Assembly: GCA_023249395.1 (NCBI GenBank)
Contig: JAHFCS010000008.1
Location: 1 to 9,868, forward strand
DNA: 9,868 nt
Source of the DNA: Gemmatimonadota bacterium
GTDB lineage: Bacteria; Gemmatimonadota; Gemmatimonadetes; Gemmatimonadales; Gemmatimonadaceae
Direction: 5' to 3'
The translations under genes and the position numbers were made by a program. The notes beneath the pieces were generated by a model, which saw only the letters and a list, made by a program, of their open reading frames with translations, was not told the origin of the DNA and did no database searches. Position 1 is the first letter of the stretch, and each line of letters starts with the position of its first letter. Below, in pieces: positions 1-6,890 of the stretch.

Positions 1-2
1 CA

Positions 3-917
3 ATGACCACGCCATTCACAGTCGGTTTGATTCAGGAGTCGGTTACCGCGGACGCGGCTTCGAACCTCGAGCACGCGGTGGTCCGCGTACGCGAAGCCGC
101 CGCGCGCGGCGCGCAGATTATCTGCCTCCAGGAACTCTTCAACTCGCCGTACTTCTGCAAGGCCGAGAAGCGCGACCGGTTCGACCTGGCGGAGCCGATC
201 CCCGGACCGACGGTCGGTCGCATGCAGGCGCTGGCGAAGGAGCTCGAGACGGTGATCATCGTCCCGATCTTCGAGCGACAGGCCGCGGGCATCTACCGCA
301 ACTCGGCGGCGGTCGTTGACGCTGACGGCTCTCTTCTCGGCGTGTACCGGAAGATGCACATCCCCGATGATCCCCTGTTCTACGAGAAGTATTACTTCAC
401 GCCCGGCGACTCGCACGTCAGCCAGGACGAAAATCATAAGGGATCCCATGGATTTCGCGTGTGGAAGACGCGGTACGCCGACATCGGCGTGCTCATCTGC
501 TGGGACCAGTGGTACCCGGAGGCGGCGCGGATCAACGCCCTCCTTGGCGCGGAGATTCTGTTCTATCCCACCGCGATCGGGTGGCACCCCGCCGAGAAAG
601 CCGAATTCGGTGAGTCGCAAGTGGATGCGTGGCGAACGGCGCAGCGCGCCCACGCCATCGCCAACGGAGTTTTCGTCGCGTCCGCCAACCGCGTGGGACA
701 TGAGGATGAAGCAGGGACCGGGGGCATAGAGTTCTTCGGAAATTCATTCGTCTGCGATCCATTCGGTCGCATCCTCGCCGAGGCCGGTACCGACCCGGCA
801 GTGCTGGTGGCCGAGTGCGACAGGAAATTGATCGAGGAGACACGGCGCAACTGGCCATTCCTCCGCGACCGGCGCATCGATGCATACGCCCCGATCCTCA
901 ATCGATACATCGGATGA
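3..917 (+). CDS. aguB: N-carbamoylputrescine amidase (nitrilase superfamily)
   Basis: Hydrolyses N-carbamoylputrescine to putrescine, CO2 and ammonia, the last step of the agmatine route to putrescine; cytoplasmic. The 304-residue length is normal for the family. The Glu-Lys-Cys triad of carbon-nitrogen hydrolases is visible: E44 in LQELF, K117 in YRKMHIPDD and C166 in LICWDQWYPE. The stretch FYEKYYFTPGD and the C-terminal NWPFLRDRRIDAY also fit AguB rather than a general nitrilase or beta-ureidopropionase. The start is the ATG two bases from the window edge; the N-terminal TVGLIQ strand is complete, so the gene is probably whole, but its ribosome binding site and promoter lie outside. The stop overlaps the ATG of agmatine deiminase (ATGA), and that pairing strongly supports the assignment. 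Function is by family motif and context, not experiment. Confidence 0.95.
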   Translation: MTTPFTVGLIQESVTADAASNLEHAVVRVREAAARGAQIICLQELFNSPYFCKAEKRDRFDLAEPIPGPTVGRMQALAKELETVIIVPIFERQAAGIYRNSAAVVDADGSLLGVYRKMHIPDDPLFYEKYYFTPGDSHVSQDENHKGSHGFRVWKTRYADIGVLICWDQWYPEAARINALLGAEILFYPTAIGWHPAEKAEFGESQVDAWRTAQRAHAIANGVFVASANRVGHEDEAGTGGIEFFGNSFVCDPFGRILAEAGTDPAVLVAECDRKLIEETRRNWPFLRDRRIDAYAPILNRYIG

Positions 918-2017
918 GTGACGCAAGGCCCGCGGCAATATCGCGGGCTGGCGAATCGGGTCAGCTTGCGTCTTCCCGTTATATGATGCCCGCTGAGTGG
1001 GAGCCGCACGACGCCACATGGATCGCGTGGCCGCATCACGAGCCGGACTGGCCGGGAAAACTCGGCGCGATCCCCTGGGTCTACGCCGAGATCGTGCGCG
1101 TTCTCCACACCAACGAACGGGTCGAGATTCTCTGTCATGACGACACCATTTGCGCTGCTGCGACAGCGGTCCTGACTGCCCACGATGTCTCCCCCGACGG
1201 TTACCGGCTCCACGTCGTGCCTACCGACAGAGTGTGGCTGCGCGATTCCGCGCCCACCTGCGTGTGGAGCGATGACGGCACGGTAGAGCTCGTGAGCTGG
1301 CGCTTCAATGGCTGGGCCAAGTACGAGAATTACAGTCTCGATGAAAAGGTCGGCGCCGCGGTCGAGAAGATCACGGGATTGCCGCGCGTCGAAGTGTTGA
1401 GGCCTGACAATGGCGAGCCGCTCGTCCTGGAAGGAGGCGGCATCGAAGCCGATGGTGCCGGTCGGGTGCTCGTCACCGAGGAGTGGCTGCTCAGCGACAT
1501 TCAGGTGCGCAATCCACGCATGACACGCGAGTCGTACGAAGCGGCGTTCGCGACGTACCTCGGTGCGACAGAAACGATCTGGCTGGGCGAGGGGTGCGTC
1601 GGAGATGACACTCACGGGCATATCGACGACATAGCGCGCTTTGCCGCCCCGGATGTCGTGCTGCTCGCCTTCGAGGCAGACGCGGGAGATCCCAATCACG
1701 GGCCATCGGCGGATAACCTCCAGCGACTCGAGAGCGCTTCGCGTCGCCGTTCGTTCCGGATCGTCAAGCTTCCCTATCCGCGGCCGGTGATGATGGACGG
1801 GCAGCGACTCCCGGCGAGCTACGCGAACTTCTACATCGCAAACGGGATCGTCCTTGTGCCGACGTTCAACGATCCCAACGATCGCATCGCTCTCGATATC
1901 ATTGCCGGCGAGTTTCCCGGCCGGGAGGTAGTCGGGATTCATTCCGTCGATCTCGTCTGGGGACTGGGGACGATCCACTGTCTGACTCAGCAGCAGCCGA
2001 GCCCGCGGCGAAGATGA
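914..2017 (+). CDS. aguA: agmatine deiminase
   Basis: Hydrolyses agmatine to N-carbamoylputrescine and ammonia, feeding AguB just upstream; cytoplasmic enzyme of the pentein (guanidine-modifying) fold. Visible motifs are MPAEWEPHDATWIAWP near the N-terminus, TDRVWLRDSAP (about 104-114, with R110 and D111), EGGG (173-176), GDDTHGHIDD (230-239, with H236 and D238) and the nucleophile C356 in GLGTIHCLTQQQP close to the C-terminus. The 367-residue length is usual. I chose the ATG that overlaps the aguB stop as ATGA. The frame is open further upstream inside aguB, and ATGs at 983 and 986 would give a shorter protein that still begins at the conserved MPAEWEPH block; neither has a clear Shine-Dalgarno, so translational coupling from aguB is likely. 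Residues before MPAEWEPH are poorly conserved in kind. Confidence 0.95.
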   Translation: MSDARPAAISRAGESGQLASSRYMMPAEWEPHDATWIAWPHHEPDWPGKLGAIPWVYAEIVRVLHTNERVEILCHDDTICAAATAVLTAHDVSPDGYRLHVVPTDRVWLRDSAPTCVWSDDGTVELVSWRFNGWAKYENYSLDEKVGAAVEKITGLPRVEVLRPDNGEPLVLEGGGIEADGAGRVLVTEEWLLSDIQVRNPRMTRESYEAAFATYLGATETIWLGEGCVGDDTHGHIDDIARFAAPDVVLLAFEADAGDPNHGPSADNLQRLESASRRRSFRIVKLPYPRPVMMDGQRLPASYANFYIANGIVLVPTFNDPNDRIALDIIAGEFPGREVVGIHSVDLVWGLGTIHCLTQQQPSPRRR

Positions 2018-2439
2018 GTACGACCTCGCGCTCGGCGGATGTCGGCGGCGGCGCGGCAGGAGCAGGCGAGAACAATCGGGCATACACCGTGGTTTATGAT
2101 GGCGGCTGCAATGTCTGCGGCAGGCTAGCCGGTGTTCTCGAGGAGATGGATGACGACCGTGTGCTCGAGATCATTCCCTCGCAACACGCGGACGTCGCGG
2201 CGCGCTTCCCCTGGATTCCCGAGAGCGCATACAGTGAGTCCATACAGGTAATTCGCCGTGATGACGGCCGCACCTGGCAGGGAGCGGCAGCAATCGAGCA
2301 GCTACTCGATGTACTGCCTAAGGGAAGGCTGATGTCCTGGATCTTTTCGATTCCCTTCGCGCGGCCAGTCGCCGAAAGACTGTACCGATCGTTCGCGAAG
2401 CACCGCCATCGGCTCGGCTGTCGCGTGCACGGCGTTTAG
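2014..2439 (+). CDS. DCC family (DUF393) thiol-disulfide oxidoreductase-like protein
   Basis: Small protein (141 aa) with the signature that names the family: YDGGCNVC, D29-x-x-C32-x-x-C35, a thioredoxin-like CxxC at the end of the first beta-strand. The later part, from about residue 102 (MSWIFSIPFARPVAERLYRSFAKHRHRL), fits the usual DCC helix with a conserved YR and basic tail. Residues 1-22 are Gly/Ala-rich, look disordered, and may not be conserved; no signal peptide is seen, so it is probably cytoplasmic or loosely membrane-associated. The ATG overlaps the aguA stop (ATGA), so it is the third gene of the agu unit. The family is annotated as predicted redox proteins, but the substrate is unknown. 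A link to polyamine metabolism is only suggested by the coupling. Confidence 0.88.
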   Translation: MSTTSRSADVGGGAAGAGENNRAYTVVYDGGCNVCGRLAGVLEEMDDDRVLEIIPSQHADVAARFPWIPESAYSESIQVIRRDDGRTWQGAAAIEQLLDVLPKGRLMSWIFSIPFARPVAERLYRSFAKHRHRLGCRVHGV

Positions 2440-2478
2440 ATCGCCGGGCTCTCCTCTGCATTTGTGTCAGAGACAGAT

Positions 2479-2661
2479 CGGTGAGTTTGCAATGAGGCGG
2501 TGAGACGGTGAGGAAAGCACCAGGATCGCGTCGCCGCTTCAAGACCACCCGGGAAGATGGTGTTTCTTTTCTTGTGAACGGCAACTGCAACTACACCACG
2601 AATCTTCAGGCAACGGATGCAGTTCCCCAAGTCTTGTAGTTCTCACCGTCTCACCGTCTCA
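2479..2661. repeat. inverted-repeat element built from CGGTGAGA units
   Basis: A perfect 15-bp inverted repeat (CGGTGAGACGGTGAG at 2498-2512 and its complement at 2642-2656) extends to about 22 bp with two mismatches (2493-2514 and 2640-2661). Each arm is a tandem of the octamer CGGTGAGA: about two units on the left with one extra CGGTGAG at 2479-2485, and about two and a half on the right. Some 125 bp of unique sequence lies between the arms, including a weak inner inverted pair (AACTGCA 2583-2589 and TGCAGTT 2618-2624). No transposase and no obvious target-site duplication flank it. It could be a MITE-like or other dispersed intergenic element, or a long-range RNA stem. The repeat itself is seen directly; its nature is inference. 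Confidence 0.55.
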
Positions 2662-2700
2662 CTGGCGACCGCACAGATCCGCGCGTAGAGGAGAACCAGA

Positions 2701-2731
2701 GGCGGCGGCCCCGTGACTCCGGGGCTCCGCC
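2701..2731 (+). promoter_or_regulatory. strong GC hairpin in the leader of the binding-protein gene
   Basis: GGCGG (2701-2705) pairs with CCGCC (2727-2731), and GCCCCG (2708-2713) pairs with CGGGGC (2720-2725), around a six-base loop with a small internal bulge (CG opposite T). There is no T-run after it, so it is not a classic intrinsic terminator, though it might still end the agu transcript. It begins about 80 bases before the TTG start and may instead be part of a structured 5' leader. Structure is read by eye. Confidence 0.4.
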
Positions 2732-2748
2732 CTCGTCTATCCTCGGGA

Positions 2749-2785
2749 CGGTCCCCGACCGCCCCTCCCGGGGAGAAACTACTTG
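2749..2785 (+). promoter_or_regulatory. Shine-Dalgarno with overlapping hairpins and TTG start
   Basis: GGGGAG at 2770-2775 is a good ribosome binding site seven bases before a TTG start codon, and it decides the start of the lipoprotein gene. The same bases can pair locally: CCCC (2762-2765) with GGGG (2770-2773) over a four-base loop, or TCCCCG (2752-2757) with CGGGGA (2769-2774). A separate small stem, CGGTC/GACCG, occupies 2749-2761. Together with the weak TTG start this suggests restrained translation. The pairing is seen; the regulation is inferred. Confidence 0.4.
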
Positions 2786-3880
2786 AGACACGCCCGATTC
2801 ACGCTTGCCCTCCTGGCGCTCGCGGCATGTGAGCACAAGAGCGGCACATATACAGTAGGCGCGGCTGGTCCGTGGAAGGACAGCGACGGCATCATGACGC
2901 GCCACGGAATCGATCTCGCGGTCGAGGAGATCAATCGCGCCGGCGGATTGCACGGCTCACCCCTGCACGTAATTGCCAGGGACGACGACGCCGACGCGGC
3001 CCGCGCTGCAGCTATTGCGGAAGGCTTCGTCCGCGATCCCGGGGTGCTCGCAGTCATCGGCCACGTCAACTCGGGTGCGATGATCGCCGCAGCGCGAGTG
3101 TACGATGGCGAGCTCACCGCGGTCGCGACCAGCGCGTCATCTCCCGACCTCACCGGAGTATCCCCCTGGGTCTTTCGCGTCATCTCGAGCGACTCGCTCA
3201 ACGGCGCGATACTGGGACGCTTCGCTTCGCAGATCGGAGGCACAGCGCCGGCGATGAAGCAGGCAGCCGTTCTCTACGATAACGACGCCTACGGGCGTGG
3301 TCTGGCTGATGCGTTTCGCCGAAACTTTCGCGGCACCGTCATCAGCTTCGATCCGATCGACGAGGCGCTCAAGGATGCCGAGCCGTTCGTCGCGAACATC
3401 AAGGCGCACGGCCCAGGAATAGTGTTTGTCGCCAGTCGCGAAAAAGCGGCCCTCGCGATCCTGCATGAAGCGAAGCGGCAACAGCTCGACGCGATGTTTC
3501 TCGGCGGCGATGGATGGCAGAGCATCGTGTCCGACACCGCCGCCTCCGACGGGGCATACGTCGGCACCTCGTTCAATGCCGAGGATCCCTCTCCCTCCGT
3601 GCAGCGGTTCGTCGCCGCGTTCAGGAAGAAATACAACGCCACCCCGGATGCATTCGCCGCGCTCGGTTACGATGCGACGAGGCTCGTCGCCCGCGCCATC
3701 GCCAGTCGCGGCAGCGACCGGCGCGGAATTCGAGAGTACATCGCCTCACTGAGTGCGGAACATCCCTTCGAGGGAGTAACCGGGCCGGCGTACTTCAGTG
3801 AGGGCGGCGATCCTCAAGGCATGGGCTTCAGGGTGGCGCGTGTCAGCCACGGCAGTCTTCTCGCCGGAGCGGTTCGGTGA
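2783..3880 (+). CDS. lipoprotein, branched-chain amino acid-type substrate-binding protein
   Basis: Type I periplasmic binding protein of the LivJ/peripla_BP_6 class, 365 aa. The start is a TTG with a good Shine-Dalgarno, and it gives a short lipoprotein signal peptide: basic RHAR, hydrophobic core, lipobox LAAC with lipidated C16. Family marks in order: VEEINRAGGLHGSPL, DDDADAARAAAIAEGFV, GHVNSGAM (93-100), TSASSPDLTG (116-125; these two loops carry the ligand contacts in LivJ-like proteins), YDNDAYGRGLADAF, and PDAFAALGYDATRLVARAI near the C-terminus. The ligand is probably an amino acid or similar small molecule but cannot be named. There is no permease or ATPase gene beside it. Instead its stop overlaps the start of a chemoreceptor (TGATG), so it more likely serves as a sensory binding protein than as a transport component. 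Confidence 0.9.
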   Translation: MRHARFTLALLALAACEHKSGTYTVGAAGPWKDSDGIMTRHGIDLAVEEINRAGGLHGSPLHVIARDDDADAARAAAIAEGFVRDPGVLAVIGHVNSGAMIAAARVYDGELTAVATSASSPDLTGVSPWVFRVISSDSLNGAILGRFASQIGGTAPAMKQAAVLYDNDAYGRGLADAFRRNFRGTVISFDPIDEALKDAEPFVANIKAHGPGIVFVASREKAALAILHEAKRQQLDAMFLGGDGWQSIVSDTAASDGAYVGTSFNAEDPSPSVQRFVAAFRKKYNATPDAFAALGYDATRLVARAIASRGSDRRGIREYIASLSAEHPFEGVTGPAYFSEGGDPQGMGFRVARVSHGSLLAGAVR

Positions 3881-5598
3881 TGAAGCTTCCTTCCCTCCCC
3901 GCCAATTCCATCAGACGCACGCTGGCCTTCGGGTTCGCGATGCTGGTCCTGCTGCTCATCTCCGCCGGCCTCTTCGGATGGGCTACGATCTCCGGCATGT
4001 CGCGCGAGGTGAGCGACCGCTTCGCCCACGCGAACGAGCTCACCCAGCAGTCGGCGAGCTTCTCGCACGCGATCACGCAGGAAGTTCAGGCTGCCACGTC
4101 CTACCTGGCGGATCACAGCCCGAAGTCGGAGGCGCAGTTTCACCGGCTCGGCTGGGAAGCGCACCGGATGCACCACAGCTTTACGACACGGCGCAACGAG
4201 CTCGCCGATGAAGTCACGAACACCGTCGCCGTCGACACCAAGCTCGCCGAAGTCGAAAATGCATACGCCGTCGCGCATCGGCTGAGCGACCTCGGCCGCC
4301 AGGATGAGGCAGCCGCTCAGGCGCAGATCGCGGCCGGGCTCGTCTTGCAGCTCCTCGACGAGCTCCAGCGTGTGGACAATGCGAACAATCTTGCATTCGC
4401 TCGCGCGGCGGATTCGCTCGCGGCGCATGCGCTCCGCAGGTCGGCGATGCTGGTCGCTGTGATCGCGGTCGCGCTGCTCCTCGCAGTCGCGATCGTCAGC
4501 CGGACGTCCACTGCGATTGGCCGGCCGCTTCGGATGCTCCTCAAGCACGCGATGCAGCTCAGTCGTGGCAACCTGCAGGTGCGCACGAGGACAGCTGGAC
4601 TTCCTACCGAGTTCCGCACGCTTGGCGAGGCGATGAACCACGCCAGCGACTCGCTCTCGCGGATCGTGACCGGGGCCGCGTCAACTGCCGACGATGTTGC
4701 GCGCTCGGCAAGCGACCTCGCATCGGCATCACGCCAGATCTCCGATTCGGCGGGGCAGATTGCAGACGCCGTCGGCGACGTCTCCCACGGGGCGGAGAGC
4801 CAGGTGCACCAGATCCGCACCGTGTATGCCGCACTCGATGGCATCCGCACTCGAGCCAGCGACATGGTGGGAGGCGCCGAGGAGGTGCACGCTCTTGCCG
4901 GAGCGATTGAATCCGAGGCGGAAGCGAAGCGCCGAGAAATGGGCCGCGCCCTCGATATCCTCCTCGAGGTCCGCGACATCGTTCATCAGGCCGCATCCGA
5001 AGTGAGCGGACTGACAGCGACCGCCGCTGAAATCAACGACTTTGTCGTCTCGGTGAGCCGGATTGCCGAGCAGACGAATCTGCTCGCGCTTAACGCATCG
5101 ATCGAGGCTGCGCGGGCGGGACCGGCCGGCCGCGGATTTGCCGTCGTTGCCGCGGAGGTGGCCAAGCTTGCCGACCAGACTCAGGCAGCGGCGGACGACG
5201 TGGTCAGGCTGACTGAATCGGTTACGACTCGCGTGACCACGACCTCGCGGGCGATGGAGAACAGCGCCGCGTCGGTGAGTGAGATCGAGCGCGTGGGACG
5301 CGAGCTGGACAGCGCGTTGACGACGATCGTCGCCGCGGCAGAGAGAACACGCGAGGCAGCGGCGGCTGTGGCGGCAAGCGCCGAGCAGAACATGCGCGCT
5401 GTCGAGGGCGCTGCGGAAAACCTCGGCCTCGTCACCCGAACGGCCGAGGGGCAGGCGACGGCGGCGATGCAAGTGAGCGCATCGACTGAAGAGCAGAGCG
5501 CGGCCTGCGAAGAGATGACCAACGCATCAGGGCAGCTGCTCGACGGTAGTAAGCAACTACGAGGGCTCGTCGGAGAGTTGAGAACTGCAGCAGCCTAG
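3880..5598 (+). CDS. methyl-accepting chemotaxis protein (transmembrane chemoreceptor)
   Basis: A 572-residue chemoreceptor controlling a CheA/CheW kinase complex. Layout: transmembrane segment 1 (about 15-37), a helical periplasmic domain of about 150 residues (38-187, four-helix-bundle-like, no PAS/Cache signature seen), transmembrane segment 2 (about 189-206), HAMP (about 207-260, with IGRPLRMLLKHAMQLSRGNL), then a long Ala-rich coiled-coil signalling domain. The tip is at 393-431 (IAEQTNLLALNASIEAARAG, then GRGFAVVAAEV). A methylation-type site SASTEEQSAA is at 533-542. There is no C-terminal NWETF-type CheR tether; it ends RTAAA. The tip has Pro415 where most receptors have Glu. I chose the ATG that overlaps the previous stop as TGATG; a GTG one codon earlier is also possible. 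Coupling to a binding protein suggests that protein is its ligand carrier. Confidence 0.95.
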   Translation: MKLPSLPANSIRRTLAFGFAMLVLLLISAGLFGWATISGMSREVSDRFAHANELTQQSASFSHAITQEVQAATSYLADHSPKSEAQFHRLGWEAHRMHHSFTTRRNELADEVTNTVAVDTKLAEVENAYAVAHRLSDLGRQDEAAAQAQIAAGLVLQLLDELQRVDNANNLAFARAADSLAAHALRRSAMLVAVIAVALLLAVAIVSRTSTAIGRPLRMLLKHAMQLSRGNLQVRTRTAGLPTEFRTLGEAMNHASDSLSRIVTGAASTADDVARSASDLASASRQISDSAGQIADAVGDVSHGAESQVHQIRTVYAALDGIRTRASDMVGGAEEVHALAGAIESEAEAKRREMGRALDILLEVRDIVHQAASEVSGLTATAAEINDFVVSVSRIAEQTNLLALNASIEAARAGPAGRGFAVVAAEVAKLADQTQAAADDVVRLTESVTTRVTTTSRAMENSAASVSEIERVGRELDSALTTIVAAAERTREAAAAVAASAEQNMRAVEGAAENLGLVTRTAEGQATAAMQVSASTEEQSAACEEMTNASGQLLDGSKQLRGLVGELRTAAA

Positions 5599-5619
5599 AC
5601 CGCTTGGCGGGCCCAGGCT

Positions 5620-6855
5620 TTACTGCACGCAAGCCGCGGTTGTCCCTTTAGCCGGTTTATCTACCACCACCCGGTGATCGAGGTTGGCCACTCGCAATGC
5701 AACATCGCTCACCAGTTCGGCCACCCGCTTCATGTGATCGTAGTTGATGTACTGCGGCTCGTCGGTCACCTGATGGTAGTCTGCATGCAGCCCCGTCGTG
5801 AAGAACGTGATCGGAATCCCGTATCGCGCGTAGCTGTAGTGGTCGCTTCGGCAGTAGATACGATTGGGATTCCCGTCGGTGTCTTCCTGGTAATCGAACT
5901 TGAACGGCATCGCCTGTTCGGAGTTGACCTTCTCCACCAGGTCGCCGAGCTCGGTTGACAGGCGGCGGCTCCCGACGACCTGGAGATAGTTGGACCCGCC
6001 GGCGGGGAGATCGACCACCTCACCGCGACCGACCATGTCCATGTTCAGCTGCGCGACTATTGAATCGCGCGGAACCGTCGGATGGTCGGTGAACCACCGC
6101 GAGCCGAGCAAGCCTGCCTCTTCTCCGGTGTGCCAGACGAAGATGATGGATCGCTTTGGCTTGACCGGCGCGCTCGCCATGGCCTGTGCGATCTCCAGTA
6201 CCGACACAGTCCCCGAGCCATCGTCGTCGGCACCATTGTTGATCGAATCGAGATGTGCGGGACGGATCCGCCGAAGGCTGTCAACATTTACGTGGATCGT
6301 GGCGCGAACCGCCGCCCGCTTGTCCGCCGGAATTCTGCGATCCCAGAACGGAGCACCCGCTCTCTCGACCGCGATGTTGAACGCCCGGAGAGAGTCGTAA
6401 TCCACCGGCTGCGCGCGTATTCCGATGTGATCGTTGTGTGCCCCGATCGCGACGTATTCGTTGCGCAACGCGGGATCGCTGCCACGAAGTATGCCGATGA
6501 CGTTACGGGCGGTTCCCGGCGGCGAGTGACCGCTGAACCGGGAGGTCGAGTCCGGATGAATAGTCTGGAAGTACCCGCCGCTGTCGCCGGCCGGCTCGAG
6601 GCCAATGCGGCGAATTTCGTCGGCGATGTAATCGGTCGCCTTCCTGTTGCCCTCGGTGCCGACGCGCCGGCCCATCATGGAGTCGTCGGCGTAGATGTAG
6701 AGGCGCGTGCGGAGGTCGGTCGCGGTGATCGCGGGACTCGCCGCGCCCCGGGCGCTTTCCAGCTTCACCTGCCGACCGGCGCAGGCGATCGCGGCAGCCA
6801 AAGCGCATGCAGTCACGATCGTGTGAACAGCTGGAACGGCACTCAATGTCTTCAC
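5620..6855 (-). CDS. M28 family zinc metallopeptidase, lipoprotein
   Basis: Co-catalytic two-zinc exopeptidase of the M28 family, exported and probably lipid-anchored. From the chosen GTG start it is 411 aa with a signal peptide ending AAAIAC (lipidated C25). Zinc ligands and catalytic residues are all visible: H140 and D142 in GAHNDHIG, the Asp group 210-212 in NNGADDDGSG, E245/E246 in WHTGEEAGLLGS, D273 in LNMDMVGR and H361 in DYHQVTDE. About 67 residues separate D142 from D210, against about 17 between D99 and D117 of the Aeromonas aminopeptidase, so it carries an insertion near the active site. The frame is open up to 6978, but that would overlap queC by about 90 bp and bury the signal peptide. 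The GTG has only a weak ribosome site, so the start is uncertain by a few codons. Substrate is unknown: aminopeptidase or a related amidohydrolase. Confidence 0.9.
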   Translation of the reverse strand: MKTLSAVPAVHTIVTACALAAAIACAGRQVKLESARGAASPAITATDLRTRLYIYADDSMMGRRVGTEGNRKATDYIADEIRRIGLEPAGDSGGYFQTIHPDSTSRFSGHSPPGTARNVIGILRGSDPALRNEYVAIGAHNDHIGIRAQPVDYDSLRAFNIAVERAGAPFWDRRIPADKRAAVRATIHVNVDSLRRIRPAHLDSINNGADDDGSGTVSVLEIAQAMASAPVKPKRSIIFVWHTGEEAGLLGSRWFTDHPTVPRDSIVAQLNMDMVGRGEVVDLPAGGSNYLQVVGSRRLSTELGDLVEKVNSEQAMPFKFDYQEDTDGNPNRIYCRSDHYSYARYGIPITFFTTGLHADYHQVTDEPQYINYDHMKRVAELVSDVALRVANLDHRVVVDKPAKGTTAACVQ

Positions 6856-6875
6856 TTCGGCGCCCGCACGAGGCT

Positions 6876-6890
6876 TATCTTCCTGTGGTA
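6876..6890 (+). promoter_or_regulatory. queC: possible -10 element for leaderless queC transcript
   Basis: TATCTT at 6876-6881 matches four of six bases of the sigma-70 -10 consensus and sits about seven bases before the A of the queC ATG. No Shine-Dalgarno is seen in the normal window; the nearest purine run, AGG at 6871-6873, is 16 bases away. A transcript starting at or near the ATG would fit, but no convincing -35 is visible, so this is weak. Confidence 0.2.

Larger units (their letters stand above)
2440..2782. other. 343-bp non-coding gap between the agu unit and the binding-protein gene
   Basis: No convincing gene lies here; the small open frames on the minus strand lack family features and run through the repeat. 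The left half (2479-2661) is the octamer inverted-repeat element and the right half (about 2701-2775) is a run of GC-rich hairpins in front of the next gene. A promoter for the binding-protein/chemoreceptor pair and the end of the agu transcript should both lie here, but I could not pick a clear -35/-10 pair or a hairpin followed by a T-run. Confidence 0.6.

Noticed and set aside
563..2083. Long open frame (506 codons) on the minus strand across aguB and aguA
   Set aside because: It is antisense to two genes with full catalytic motifs, has no recognisable domain, and is a usual product of codon bias in GC-rich genes.
2436..2630. Small minus-strand open frame in the gap after the DCC gene
   Set aside because: It crosses the inverted-repeat element, has no ribosome site that I can see, and resembles no family. 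If the repeat is dispersed, similar frames will recur by sequence alone.
4729..5472. Minus-strand open frame inside the chemoreceptor gene
   Set aside because: A shadow of the Ala-rich signalling domain in another frame; no start signals or motifs.
5599..5640. Possible bidirectional terminator between the chemoreceptor and peptidase genes
   Set aside because: GCTTG (5602-5606) and CAAGC (5630-5634) can pair, but the loop is 23 bases, a mismatch follows and there is no T-run, so I did not annotate it.
6856..6889. preQ1 riboswitch before queC
   Set aside because: Only 34 bp lie between the divergent starts, and no pseudoknot-like arrangement with an A-rich tail was seen.
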